A DNA stretch of 30,932 nucleotides from an uncultured Bacteroides sp. (GTDB lineage: Bacteria; Bacteroidota; Bacteroidia; Bacteroidales; Bacteroidaceae), in the NCBI RefSeq assembly GCF_905207245.1, contig NZ_CAJLKP010000074.1, positions 1 to 30,932 of the forward strand, in the 5' to 3' direction. Under the pieces are notes generated by a model. That model worked only from the letters and a program-made list of their open reading frames with translations, was not told where the DNA came from and ran no database searches. Below are positions 20,077-29,254 of the stretch, piece by piece; within the stretch, counting starts at the first letter, position 1, and every line of letters begins with the position of its first letter. Position numbers and translations under genes: made by a program.

Positions 20077-21081
20077 ATGAAAACAAAATTGAGTTTAGCT
20101 CTGCTAACCTTGTTGATTGCGGCAGGATGCAGTGAAAGTGACCAGAGTAATTTGCCGGATTCTCCTGTAAATGCAGTGCCCATCCGTATTGGTCAGAGCG
20201 TGAGTGCAGTGTCACGTGCAGTAGCTGAAACTGGAACCAGTGTGACTGCTACTATTTTGAGATGCGACGGTGATACACCTTCGAATTGGAGTGGATTTAC
20301 TAAAGTAGATAAAAATGTTATTGATGGAGCTACAAAACAATTGACTGCCCGTGCCAGTATTTCGGCAGCCTCTTTCGTTGTAGGCACTACCAAAGAGATT
20401 TCATTGAATCAGGAACTTTATTATCATACGGATAATAACACCAATTCATTTGTTGCCGGTGTATCTCCTGCCGGTCAGGTTGCCGATGTCGGAACTGTTG
20501 TTACTTTTAGCCAGAAAGACGGTACGCAGGATGTCATGCATGCTCCGGCAATAACTGTAGGTAATGGAACCACTGCAGCAGAACCCCGTGATTTGAAATT
20601 TACCCATAAAACGACTCAATTGAATTTTGAGATTAAGCTGGATAAAGTGTCTGGTGGTGGCGAATGGAATGGTAAACGTATTGCCTTGAAGAGCATTGCT
20701 GTACAAGAAGCTGCTGTACCTCAATCTGTAGATGTTGCAAACGGTAATATTACTTGGAGTCCTGCGGCAACTTTGGCTGTTTCCGGCGTCACCGAAACTG
20801 TTATTGCTGAAACAGCCACTGCAGCGGGAAATCCGTTGATGATAAAGGAGGCTACTCAAGTACTGTTGGATGTGACTATTACAGTAGACGGTGCTGATAA
20901 ACTTTTCAATAACATCCGTGTTGTCAACGGAGATTCCGATTTGACTACCACAACAGGTAAGTCTCATAAAATTACCCTTACTATTAAAGAACCTGCCAGT
21001 GCAGAAGGCGCTGTTAACATTACTACTACTGCTACCGTTACTCCGTGGGTTGCAGGTGATTCCGGTACTGCTGAATTATAA
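20077..21081 (+). CDS. Fimbrillin-family lipoprotein 2
   Basis: A 334-residue protein with signal peptide MKTKLSLALLTLLIAAGC (lipid Cys18) and a candidate arginine processing site AVSRAVAE (R47). The hallmark pair is QDVMHAPAITVG then LKFTHKTTQLNFEI (H177). The C-terminal strand is TATVTPWVAGDSGTAEL, close to that of fimbrillin 1 (VxPWxAGDSG), so the two may be neighbours in a fibre or recent paralogues. It lies 67 nt after fimbrillin 1, the largest gap in the array, with no terminator or promoter recognised in it. Membership in the Mfa_like_1 (PF13149-type) group is inferred from these features. Confidence 0.82.
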   Translation: MKTKLSLALLTLLIAAGCSESDQSNLPDSPVNAVPIRIGQSVSAVSRAVAETGTSVTATILRCDGDTPSNWSGFTKVDKNVIDGATKQLTARASISAASFVVGTTKEISLNQELYYHTDNNTNSFVAGVSPAGQVADVGTVVTFSQKDGTQDVMHAPAITVGNGTTAAEPRDLKFTHKTTQLNFEIKLDKVSGGGEWNGKRIALKSIAVQEAAVPQSVDVANGNITWSPAATLAVSGVTETVIAETATAAGNPLMIKEATQVLLDVTITVDGADKLFNNIRVVNGDSDLTTTTGKSHKITLTIKEPASAEGAVNITTTATVTPWVAGDSGTAEL

Positions 21082-21100
21082 AATATTTAATTAATTACTC

Positions 21101-22081
21101 ATGAGACGCTTTCACCTTTTGTTTCATTCTGTGCTGTCTGTTTCCCTGTGTTTTCTCGCAGCTTGTTCGTCCGACGTTTCTCTTCTTGTTGAAGAGGCTG
21201 TTCCGTTGGATTTGTGTGCCGGCGGGGATGCCCTGATTCAGACTTCCGTCACTCGTGCCGACAACCTGCCGGAAAAGGCTTTCGATGCTACCGTAATGCT
21301 TACCACGAGCAAAGGAGACTATTCCGGGCTTACGGCGAAGTATGAGGGAAGTTATGCAGTAACAGTCGGTACGGATGGTAGCGTCTCCTGGAAATTGCAA
21401 AACGGTGTGCAGCCGGTCTATCCCGAAACGGGTAGCTGGCTGTATGCTGTGGCAATTTCTCCGACAGGTGTTTCCGATGGTAGTGGTAATGTATCTTATA
21501 CACTCACAGGCAAGGAAGATCTGCTGTATGCACCGGAAATACGTGGAAACAAGTGGGACGGTGACCGCTTTGCCGGGAATACCAACAACAGCTATGACAA
21601 GCCGTTGGAGTTCTCACATCTGCTGACCCGTTTGCAGTTGAAGGCTTGTAAGAAGCAGGCTGATGGCTTGGCAGTAAAGATTACTTGTGTGAAGGTAAAC
21701 GAAGCGGAAAGTGCCGTGACATTACTATTGGCAACGGGTGTTCCTACATTCAGTGGCGCGAAAGGTCTTTCGCTACTTCCCGGTGAGGGTGGTACGGGCA
21801 AGGAAGTTCCATCCGATGGCACTACCATTGCATTGGGTGATCTGTTGCTTCCTCCATTGACTGCGGGCCATACCTATACATTGGATGTGGAAACATCAAC
21901 GGGGACTTACCAGAATATTCCGATTGTCTTCTCCGGTGCTCCTGCGACTACAAAGTTTCAGGCGGGAGTTTCCCATGAAGTCACATTGACGTTATCTGAC
22001 AATGAGTTAGGTATCTTGTCTGTGAAAGTAACTCCCTGGGAACTGGTATCGGTAGATGATGATCTGGACTTAGTTCCATAA
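21101..22081 (+). CDS. Fimbrillin-family lipoprotein 3
   Basis: A 326-residue lipoprotein. The signal peptide ends in FLAAC (Cys22), and the candidate processing site is TSVTRADN (R52). Hallmarks are GKEDLLYAPEIRGN and LEFSHLLTRLQL (H173). A Gly/Pro-rich loop (LLPGEGGTGKEVPSDGT) interrupts the second domain. The C-terminal strand VKVTPWELVSVDDDLDLVP matches the VTPW pattern of its two predecessors, so fimbrillins 1-3 form a subgroup. It starts 19 nt after fimbrillin 2. Confidence 0.82.
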   Translation: MRRFHLLFHSVLSVSLCFLAACSSDVSLLVEEAVPLDLCAGGDALIQTSVTRADNLPEKAFDATVMLTTSKGDYSGLTAKYEGSYAVTVGTDGSVSWKLQNGVQPVYPETGSWLYAVAISPTGVSDGSGNVSYTLTGKEDLLYAPEIRGNKWDGDRFAGNTNNSYDKPLEFSHLLTRLQLKACKKQADGLAVKITCVKVNEAESAVTLLLATGVPTFSGAKGLSLLPGEGGTGKEVPSDGTTIALGDLLLPPLTAGHTYTLDVETSTGTYQNIPIVFSGAPATTKFQAGVSHEVTLTLSDNELGILSVKVTPWELVSVDDDLDLVP

Positions 22082-22127
22082 TAGCATGAACAAACGAACT
22101 GTTATGAATGATAAAAAGAAAATAATA

Positions 22128-23153
22128 ATGAAAACCAAACAACTGATGAATCTCGCCCTTATTTCCGGTCTGTTGCTGACTGCCGGATGTGGCGATGATC
22201 AAAACACCGGAACTGCTGAAAACAACGACCCGGTGGAATTACGGATTTCTCCAAGAGTGACGCTGACACGCGGGGTAGTAGATGGTACTGCGTTCGCTGA
22301 TGGTACTACTGTGGCGGTATATGCTGAGGGAGATGATTATACTACTGCTAAAGGTAATAATTATGCAAAATATAAGTATAGTAGCAGCGCTTGGAATAGT
22401 GACGGGTCTGATAAAATATATCTGACGAATGCAGAGGCTACGATTTATGCTTATTATCCTACTACTACTCTGTATAATACTACTAGTTTGACGATTCCTG
22501 TTACCCTCTTAGAAACTGAATCGGAAATCGCTGCCGTTGATAATATAAACGGTACTTCTATCGCTGCTGCCGCTGGTGAAGTAGATTGTATGTATGCAAC
22601 GTCAGTTTCAAGTGTTACGAATAAATCAAACAAAACCACCCCTGTGCCATTGACCATGAAGCATGCTCTTTCTATGGTAAGTTTTCGTGTTTACAAAGCA
22701 GCCGATTATGAAGGTACAGGTAAGTTAACGAAGATTGTACTGAAGAATGTAGGTGACGGTACTACTTTAAGCAAAGGCGCAAGCCCGACAATGAATATTA
22801 AGAACGGTACAATTACGGAAGGTACTCCGACTGCTGCAACCTATACGCGTACTATTAAAGATGGTTACACATTAGAATCTACTACTAACGGTGCAGGTGC
22901 CAAAAAATTCAGTATCATGGTGCTTCCCATTTCTACTTCCATCGGTAATGATAAAATTCAAGCTACCTTCACCATTGATGGAGCAGAATACACAGTGAAA
23001 TTGACAGCACCTACCGCTAATAGCGGTGCATGGCCTGCCGGAAAAAATCATCTCTATACAGTGAAATTAAGTGGTACGGAGCTTTCTTTGGGTACTATAA
23101 CAGTGACACAATGGGAAGAAGTAGTCGGTAGTGCTAGTCTGGAAATTAAGTAA
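22128..23153 (+). CDS. Fimbrillin-family lipoprotein 4
   Basis: A 341-residue lipoprotein from the ATG at 22128, chosen because it gives a clean signal peptide (MKTKQLMNLALISGLLLTAGC, lipid Cys21) behind an A-rich leader; the frame extends to 22086. The processing-type site is VTLTRGVV (R48). Very rich in Thr, Tyr and Ala, with frequent ACT codon runs in the DNA. Hallmarks are ATIYAYYP, DCMYATSV and LTMKHALSMVSFRV (H179). The C-terminus is ITVTQWEEVVGSASLEIK. The HALxxVSFRV form groups it with fimbrillins 5 and 8 rather than 1-3. Confidence 0.82.
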   Translation: MKTKQLMNLALISGLLLTAGCGDDQNTGTAENNDPVELRISPRVTLTRGVVDGTAFADGTTVAVYAEGDDYTTAKGNNYAKYKYSSSAWNSDGSDKIYLTNAEATIYAYYPTTTLYNTTSLTIPVTLLETESEIAAVDNINGTSIAAAAGEVDCMYATSVSSVTNKSNKTTPVPLTMKHALSMVSFRVYKAADYEGTGKLTKIVLKNVGDGTTLSKGASPTMNIKNGTITEGTPTAATYTRTIKDGYTLESTTNGAGAKKFSIMVLPISTSIGNDKIQATFTIDGAEYTVKLTAPTANSGAWPAGKNHLYTVKLSGTELSLGTITVTQWEEVVGSASLEIK

Positions 23154-23175
23154 TTTTATTAGTTTTATTTTATAT

Positions 23176-24252
23176 ATGAATAAACTCTCAATTTTTTACC
23201 TGTCCGTCTTTTGCACCCTCCTGCTTGCAGGTGGGTGTACAGACGCCGGTTGCCTGTCCGACACGGATATTCCTGTCTTTCTGCAACCTTCTTTCAGTAC
23301 TGCCTCCAATGTCTCAACCCGCTCCATTGTGAATGAAACGGGCACAGTAACCGGACAGGTAAATAAAATAGGCGTTTACCTTACTCATACTGACGGGCAT
23401 ACCGCCTATGCCGATCCTGCTATGGTTTATACTACTTTTACTACCACAAACGGTACTACTTGGACCGGAGCAAAGAAACTCAACCTCCGTACCGAACAGG
23501 CACGCCTCTATGCTTGGTATCCAGTTGTCGGAACTGATGTTCCCACAGAATCCGGAACCACCCGGACCATACCTTTAACCTTACCTGCCGCGCAAACTTT
23601 TGATGGCACAAGCACCACTGCCTGTTCACAAACCGACTACCTCTACGGTTCGGCAAGCAATACTGCAGGTGATGCCACTGCCATCACTGTAAATGAAAGT
23701 AATGCCTCCCCAAACGTCTACCTGCAACACGCCTTAGCACAACTTGTATTCACTATCGAATACAAAGCCGGGCGCGTACCCGATAGCGAATATGACTATG
23801 TGAAAAGCATCAGCCTTACCACCGGCATGGGCGCAACCGTTTTCCGTGCTGCAAATGTAGCCGGCACCTTGGCACTGAATGACGGCACAATCACTCTTGC
23901 CACAGCAGCCACCATCACTTTTACAGCAACCGCAGGAACTTCCCAACTTCCGGGTAATATCGGTGCCCCGAAACCAGTAGCTTACGGATTGGTTGCTCCG
24001 AAAGCGAATGACGAAACTAATAGTAGCCCGATATCCCTGAACCTCGTATTGGGGCAAAAGTCTGCGTCAACCAACGACCGTACCCTGACCGCCGCCAATA
24101 CCACCCTGTTTAAAGATGAGTGGAAGAAAGGGTATCGCTACACCTACAACTTGCAACTCGACAAAAATGACATCACTCTGAAAAGTGTTGAAATAAAAGG
24201 TTGGACAGAAGAGGATGGAGGTTCGCAGAACGTGCCGCCCGTTATAGAATAA
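23176..24252 (+). CDS. Fimbrillin-family lipoprotein 5
   Basis: A 358-residue lipoprotein from the ATG at 23176 (MNKLSIFYLSVFCTLLLAGGC, lipid Cys21); the open frame begins at 23131, but that stretch overlaps fimbrillin 4. The processing-type site is NVSTRSIV (R49). The pattern KIGVYLT, ARLYAWYP, TDYLYGSA and VYLQHALAQLVFTI (H185) matches fimbrillins 4 and 8. The C-terminal strand is VEIKGWTEEDGGSQNVPPVIE. Codons are rich in ACC and GCC compared with the ACT-rich gene before it, so the two paralogues are not recent copies. The gap to fimbrillin 4 is 22 nt. Confidence 0.82.
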   Translation: MNKLSIFYLSVFCTLLLAGGCTDAGCLSDTDIPVFLQPSFSTASNVSTRSIVNETGTVTGQVNKIGVYLTHTDGHTAYADPAMVYTTFTTTNGTTWTGAKKLNLRTEQARLYAWYPVVGTDVPTESGTTRTIPLTLPAAQTFDGTSTTACSQTDYLYGSASNTAGDATAITVNESNASPNVYLQHALAQLVFTIEYKAGRVPDSEYDYVKSISLTTGMGATVFRAANVAGTLALNDGTITLATAATITFTATAGTSQLPGNIGAPKPVAYGLVAPKANDETNSSPISLNLVLGQKSASTNDRTLTAANTTLFKDEWKKGYRYTYNLQLDKNDITLKSVEIKGWTEEDGGSQNVPPVIE

Positions 24253-24276
24253 ATTGACGAAAGGAGAAACGAACCA

Positions 24277-25152
24277 ATGAAGAAACAGATTTTAAATATA
24301 CTGCCCTATATCGCTTCCGGTTTCCTGTTACTGGCATCCGGTTGCACCGACGAGCAATCGGGGATTCTGGTAGTGTCAGGCACTCCGCTTATCATTACTG
24401 CCGAGATTGGCACTTCCGCTTCCCCTTCATCTACAGATAGGCTGGGGGATGCTGCACCTGCCAATGACTACGATTTGAGTGCATTCAGAACCAACGACCA
24501 GATCAGCGTATCCTGCACCCGTAACTCCACCCTGCTGGCATCCTCCGGATATACCCTGAATGCAGAAGGTAGTTGGAAAGCACCTGTAGGTAGTGAATTG
24601 GGCTTTCTTCCTGCCGTGACGTATCGTGCTTCTTTCCCGGTCGGTTACGATGGCATCCAGGCAAGCCAGGAGAAAAAAGCGGATTTCCTGAAAAGTAACT
24701 ACCTCCGTACGCCCGAAGTTCCTGTTTCGGGTGCTGAAGTGAAATTTACAGGCACGAATGCCTTCAATCATGAAAATGCAAAACTGACACTGAAGTTTAC
24801 CGGTGTGAATACACTGCCTGTTTTTAGCCGGATGACCGTACAGGCAACCGGATTACGGACGGGCAGTAGTACGGCTGCTGAAAGTATCAATATGTTGCGC
24901 CCTGTCGATTCCGAATACATCTGGTGTGCGGTGATTTATCCGCGGGCTGCGAATACGGAAATTTTAATAACAGTAACAGATGCCTATGGTATCACTTATA
25001 AGGCTACTGTCCAATGTGCCATGGCAAAGGGCATTAGCTATACATATACACTGAAACTGCAAAATAATATTCTTGTTCCGGTAGGTCAGGCCGAAATAAA
25101 GGACTGGACGGTATCGGGCAGATATAATGGAAATTTTGATCCCTTTATTTAA
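24277..25152 (+). CDS. Fimbrillin-family lipoprotein 6
   Basis: A 291-residue lipoprotein. The signal peptide ends in LLASGC (Cys23). No TRA-type site is present; the nearest arginine is in SSTDRLGD (R55). The middle reads FLPAVTYRASFPVGYD, SNYLRTPEVPVSG and NAFNHENAKLTLKFT, a variant of the fimbrillin hallmark. The C-terminus VGQAEIKDWTVSGRYNGNFDPFI has the Ixx-W strand. It forms a pair with fimbrillin 7: both are shorter, keep the sequence SAEIG/TAEIG before the cleavage region, and share the KSNxLRT/KSNRLTA segment. It follows fimbrillin 5 by 24 nt behind a GAAAGGAGAAACG leader. Confidence 0.8.
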   Translation: MKKQILNILPYIASGFLLLASGCTDEQSGILVVSGTPLIITAEIGTSASPSSTDRLGDAAPANDYDLSAFRTNDQISVSCTRNSTLLASSGYTLNAEGSWKAPVGSELGFLPAVTYRASFPVGYDGIQASQEKKADFLKSNYLRTPEVPVSGAEVKFTGTNAFNHENAKLTLKFTGVNTLPVFSRMTVQATGLRTGSSTAAESINMLRPVDSEYIWCAVIYPRAANTEILITVTDAYGITYKATVQCAMAKGISYTYTLKLQNNILVPVGQAEIKDWTVSGRYNGNFDPFI

Positions 25153-25160
25153 AAGTAAGC

Positions 25161-26024
25161 ATGATGAATAAGACTCATATATACACTAAGTACGCGGGTA
25201 TCCGGTCGCAATTCCGGTTACTACTGTTGTTGATGGCAGGTGTATTTGCATCGTGTACACAGGATGGTACAGGCATCGCTACACCGTTGGAAGTATCTGC
25301 TGAAATCGGCAATCCCCAAACACGTGCGGACGACCCGCATCTATCGGATTATGATAAAAAGAAATTTGTGACCGATGATGTGATTAAAATATCAAAATCG
25401 GGAGCAACCGATGTCCGTTATAAACGGACGGCATCTGGAGGCTGGACCCCGTCTGTGTCCAATACCTCGATGACTACAACAGGAGGGGAAACTTTTACAG
25501 CCACTTTCCCAAATGATTTTTCAAGTATACTGGCAGATCAAAGCACACCTACTAATTTCTGGAAAAGTAACCGGTTGACCGCTACAGCTACCGCCACCGG
25601 AAACCGTGTCAGTTTCAGTTTTGCACCGGCTGCCTGTAAAATTACAATTATTGTAAGTTTTAAGGATAGTAATAGCGCTGGAAGTGCCACAGTTGCCGGA
25701 AAGGGACTCTGTAACGGAAATAAAACTACCGAAGAAACCATCACCTTATTGAAAACCTCCGAAGCTGTGAAACGCCATACCTATTCGGGTATCTTTTCAC
25801 CAGACGCTGCCACTTCTTATCTTATTTCAGTAATGGCAAGCCCCTTTGGGACTGGTACTTATCAGGAAAAAGGTAACGAATTAACCTTTCAACCGGGATA
25901 CGAATATCAATACACGTTTACCGGAACGAATGAGTTGATCCTTACCAGTGTGGTTGTGAAAGATTTTGTTGCGGATGGAAATTTCGGTATAGATGGTGAA
26001 GAGGATGCCGGCAATGCAACCTGA
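25161..26024 (+). CDS. Fimbrillin-family lipoprotein 7
   Basis: A 287-residue lipoprotein starting MMNKTHIYTKYAGIRSQ. It has an unusually long n-region before the hydrophobic core and lipobox VFASC (Cys32). The processing-type site is PQTRADDP (R55). The middle is ETFTATFPNDFSSIL, NFWKSNRLTATAT and VSFSFAPAACKITI. The hallmark histidine is replaced (SFAPAACKI). The C-terminal strand is VVVKDFVADGNFGIDGEEDAG, with Phe in place of Trp. It pairs with fimbrillin 6, which it follows by 8 nt. Confidence 0.78.
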   Translation: MMNKTHIYTKYAGIRSQFRLLLLLMAGVFASCTQDGTGIATPLEVSAEIGNPQTRADDPHLSDYDKKKFVTDDVIKISKSGATDVRYKRTASGGWTPSVSNTSMTTTGGETFTATFPNDFSSILADQSTPTNFWKSNRLTATATATGNRVSFSFAPAACKITIIVSFKDSNSAGSATVAGKGLCNGNKTTEETITLLKTSEAVKRHTYSGIFSPDAATSYLISVMASPFGTGTYQEKGNELTFQPGYEYQYTFTGTNELILTSVVVKDFVADGNFGIDGEEDAGNAT

Positions 26025-26051
26025 CCGGTGTAACAAAGAAGAAAGGAAAAA

Positions 26052-27017
26052 ATGATGAAAATGAAATATACAGATATCGTGTTGGCTTCCGTGGCAGCTC
26101 TCGTATTGTTTAGTTGTGACGGAGATGGTGTACCGGAACCGGGCACTGAGGGAGGTGCATTGCAGTTACGTTCGGTGGAGTTGTTCGATCCTTCGGTCAC
26201 TCGTGCGCGGGGAGCCACCCAGTTGACTAAAATTGGTGTATATGTCACCGATTACGTGCACGCAGCACTGGCAACGAATGCCCAATCCGTGTACGAATTG
26301 TCGAATGGAACATGGAGTTCAGATACTCCTCCCAATATAACGGTGGCGGATGCGGACGCTCCCAATCGTTTATATGCCTTTGCTCCGTCGGATCTATCGG
26401 TCACAAATTCTTCTGTCGGTAATCATTCCATACCTGTTCAGGTGGTAGCAGACAATTTCAGTGCTTCCCGGCAGGTGGATTACCTTTTTGCCACCCCGCT
26501 GACGGCTACGGCTGCTTCCCGTGCGGTTACCTTCACCATGAATCATGCTCTGGCAAAGGTTAGTTTCCGGGTGTCGAAGTCTGCCAATGTACAGGAAACG
26601 CTGACTTTGAAGAAGATAGAACTGCTAAGTAGCACCAGCCGTTTGCAAATGGGTACGAGTGGTACTATGAATCTGAGTACTGGAACCCTGAACGGTCTGG
26701 CATCTACCAATTCCATCACTTTGGAAGGATCGGCAGTGCTGAGTACCTTGCAAAAAGACCCTAATGTCAGTTCTTTGGTAGCTCCTATGAGTGCTGCCGA
26801 AACCCGCCTTTCGTTCCGTCTTACAGTGGATGTTACCGGAGCAGACGGTACTACCTCCCGTTCTTTTGAAACGGCAGTTGTGGATGAAGTGCAATGGAAA
26901 GCAGGCTATCACTATGTCTATGCCATTACGGTGGACAAGATGGGCGGCAGCTTGACCAATGTAAAGATTGACGCATGGAAGAGTGATGCAAATCAGAATA
27001 CGGGAATAGGAATATAA
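26052..27017 (+). CDS. Fimbrillin-family lipoprotein 8
   Basis: A 321-residue lipoprotein. The signal peptide ends in LVLFSC (Cys22), and the processing-type site is DPSVTRARG (R51). KIGVYVTDYVHAAL, NRLYAFAPSD, QVDYLFATPLT and FTMNHALAKVSFRV (H165) give the clearest version of the family hallmark. The C-terminus is VKIDAWKSDANQNTGIGI. It is closest in pattern to fimbrillins 4 and 5. It starts 27 nt after fimbrillin 7 behind an A/G-rich leader (GAAGAAAGGAAAAA). Confidence 0.82.
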   Translation: MMKMKYTDIVLASVAALVLFSCDGDGVPEPGTEGGALQLRSVELFDPSVTRARGATQLTKIGVYVTDYVHAALATNAQSVYELSNGTWSSDTPPNITVADADAPNRLYAFAPSDLSVTNSSVGNHSIPVQVVADNFSASRQVDYLFATPLTATAASRAVTFTMNHALAKVSFRVSKSANVQETLTLKKIELLSSTSRLQMGTSGTMNLSTGTLNGLASTNSITLEGSAVLSTLQKDPNVSSLVAPMSAAETRLSFRLTVDVTGADGTTSRSFETAVVDEVQWKAGYHYVYAITVDKMGGSLTNVKIDAWKSDANQNTGIGI

Positions 27018-27024
27018 GTTACTT

Positions 27025-28074
27025 ATGAGATATAGATTTATAAATTTAGCCTCCCATTTTCCGGTATTTTCCGGCCTCGTTTTGGGAATATTGCTGGCAG
27101 GATGCAGTGCCGGTGATGCAGTGCTGCCGGATACTGCTCCCGATCCGGAGTCGGGGGAGCCTGTGACATTGACGTTTGATATGTATAGTGCTTCGGTGAC
27201 ACGTGCCGATGCTGCTTCTACATCAGAAGATATGGCAATCGGCAAAATGTTCCGTATTTATGCTTTCACGGCAGGAAATGCGAATCTGGGAGCTCCGCTG
27301 GATAGTAAAAATTACACTGTTCAACCTGATGAAGCGACTCCTTCAAAACCCGGCAAGGCTACAGGCAGTCTGACCCTGTATCGTGGAACGTACGATCTTT
27401 ATCTGGTATCTTACAATTCTTCTACCGAAGTGCCGGAGTTGGATAGCAGTGGAACATTTACCGTAAGTAACGGAAAGGACTTCATGTACACGAAGTTGGA
27501 AGGTATTGTAGTGCAACCGGATAAAACGGGAGACAATACCATGCTGGTGTCTCTGCCCAAACCTTTTACTCGTATGGGGGCGCAGGTGATAACCACTGTG
27601 AAGGCAAGAAACTCCATGCAACCGGTGACTCCTACAGCGTTGGTTGTGAATTACATCAAGGTGAGTGGTCTGTATGGGAATCTTGTTTACAAACTGAATA
27701 ATACTTCCTGGGAAACGCCGACTACTACTGCCGATGCATCCTATTCTTTTGAAAAGTTCGATTCTAAAAATACGTTGGATTGGAATGTATATGATGCACG
27801 TACCAGTGATCCCGGTGTACTATTGCCCGTGTATGGGACACAAAAGATGAAGTTTGATGTAAACCTGACAGTAAAGTATAAAGATGGCGATGCGACAAAA
27901 AATTCTACCGATTCTTATTATGCCACTATTGAAAAGGCTTTATTGCCGGGTATGACGTACCAGTTTGATTTTTCACTGACATTTTACGGTGCAATTGTTC
28001 CTTCCGACCTTACACTTGCCATCCGTGAATGGACAACGTCCAATCTGACCGGTGAGGATTTGGGAAAAGATTGA
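27025..28074 (+). CDS. Fimbrillin-family lipoprotein 9
   Basis: A 349-residue lipoprotein with signal peptide ending GILLAGC (Cys27) and processing-type site SASVTRADA (R60). It differs from the others in the first domain (MFRIYAFTAGNANLG; GTYDLYLVSYNSST; KDFMYTKLEGIVVQ), which resembles the fimbrillin branch with FimB/Mfa2-like anchor or accessory proteins more than PF13149. The C-terminus LTLAIREWTTSNLTGEDLGKD keeps the IxxW strand. It is separated by 7 nt from fimbrillin 8 and 15 nt from the DUF4906-like gene. A role as an accessory subunit is a guess. Confidence 0.75.
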   Translation: MRYRFINLASHFPVFSGLVLGILLAGCSAGDAVLPDTAPDPESGEPVTLTFDMYSASVTRADAASTSEDMAIGKMFRIYAFTAGNANLGAPLDSKNYTVQPDEATPSKPGKATGSLTLYRGTYDLYLVSYNSSTEVPELDSSGTFTVSNGKDFMYTKLEGIVVQPDKTGDNTMLVSLPKPFTRMGAQVITTVKARNSMQPVTPTALVVNYIKVSGLYGNLVYKLNNTSWETPTTTADASYSFEKFDSKNTLDWNVYDARTSDPGVLLPVYGTQKMKFDVNLTVKYKDGDATKNSTDSYYATIEKALLPGMTYQFDFSLTFYGAIVPSDLTLAIREWTTSNLTGEDLGKD

Positions 28075-28089
28075 TCAAAAATACAGTGT

Positions 28090-29247
28090 ATGCTTATGAA
28101 TAAGATTATAACTCTTTTTTGTGTTGCTGCCATCTTCCTGTTTGTGGCTTGCGAATCTTCGGAACCGGTTGAGAATGAGAGTGGAGGACTTCGTATTTAT
28201 TTGAGTCTGCCTCCGGCTTTGTCGGTAGATACCCGTGCCGGATCTATCGGTGGCGTTAGTATTAATGATGTGTGGGTGGTGCAGTTTGATGCAGATGGAA
28301 AGATGTTGCATGCTGTATGTTATGGCAGTACTAAGATTAGTGATTTTGGAACCAGCGGAGCACTTGTACAGGTAGAAACGGGTAACTTTTCGGATGTAAG
28401 CGGAACTTTCCGTATTATCGCAAATTTCGGTGAAAGCCAAAGTCAGTTGGTTGCTTTTTCTAAAAATACTAATGCTCAAAAAGCAGATTTGGAAGGTATC
28501 GTAATCAGCTATTCGAATTATAAAAGCCAGCAGAATTATCTGGTTTCGGATGACATAGAATTTAAAGGTACTGATACAAGTGGTAAAGCGGTTCTTCTGG
28601 CCGGTTTGAGCTATGCTTATAGCTGGATTGATGTAAAGTGGACGAATAAAGTGGCTTCTCCCGCACGATTCACCCTTCAATCAATAACGGCTTATAATCT
28701 ACCTGAATCATTCGCTCTTGAAAGCCGTGCCGGAACAACTGTCGGTGCTTATCCGGCAGCAGATCAAATAACCAATACTTATCCGGTTGATACAGACGCC
28801 ACCGATAATGGTCTTAGTGTAAATGGTACCTATACTTTCTATATGCCCGAAAATCTTCGCGGAGTAGGTTGCGGCAAATCTTTCCAAGAAAAGAACCTGA
28901 ATAGTTATGGTCCTAAAGCCGATGGCAAGGCACCAACATTGGGAAGTGACGGCAAACCGGAGGCGGGTGGTGACCTGTCGAAATGTACCTATATTGATCT
29001 GGTCGGTTCGTATTGGTATAGTTATAGTGATGCTTCTCCGGATGCCACGAATCCCATTTCTGTCCGTTATCGTTTGTATCTGGGCGGCAATTTGGTGAAT
29101 GATTACAATGTCCGGCGTGGTTACCACTATACAATTACTGTGCAGATCAGCGGTGCCAATAGCGGTGATGTGCGGGTAACCATTACCAATGGTAATGTGG
29201 TGGTGTTTGATAAGGTGGAGACTATTGATAAAGTAGTGGATTTTTAA
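28090..29247 (+). CDS. DUF4906-like fimbrial lipoprotein
   Basis: A 385-residue lipoprotein. The signal peptide ends LFVAC (Cys21), and the processing-type site is SVDTRAGS (R49). It has the pattern of DUF4906/tip-type fimbrial proteins: SINDVWVVQFDADGKML, FRIIANFGES, QNYLVSDDIEFKG, GLSYAYSWIDVKWTN and FYMPENLRGVG. It ends with a strand motif, VRRGYHYTITVQISG. The start could be 28090 or 28096 (MNKIITLF). Many DUF4906 proteins carry a further C-terminal domain. Here the frame stops at 29247, and a piece resembling such a domain follows in another frame, so the gene may be truncated or complete. Last clear member of the fimbrial operon. Confidence 0.7.
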   Translation: MLMNKIITLFCVAAIFLFVACESSEPVENESGGLRIYLSLPPALSVDTRAGSIGGVSINDVWVVQFDADGKMLHAVCYGSTKISDFGTSGALVQVETGNFSDVSGTFRIIANFGESQSQLVAFSKNTNAQKADLEGIVISYSNYKSQQNYLVSDDIEFKGTDTSGKAVLLAGLSYAYSWIDVKWTNKVASPARFTLQSITAYNLPESFALESRAGTTVGAYPAADQITNTYPVDTDATDNGLSVNGTYTFYMPENLRGVGCGKSFQEKNLNSYGPKADGKAPTLGSDGKPEAGGDLSKCTYIDLVGSYWYSYSDASPDATNPISVRYRLYLGGNLVNDYNVRRGYHYTITVQISGANSGDVRVTITNGNVVVFDKVETIDKVVDF

Positions 29248-29254
29248 AACCTGA

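Noticed and set aside
22300..22500. ACT/TAT-rich trinucleotide runs in fimbrillin 4 as a contingency-locus repeat
   Set aside because: They are imperfect, in-frame threonine and tyrosine codons matching the composition of the beta-rich protein, not a uniform tandem repeat.
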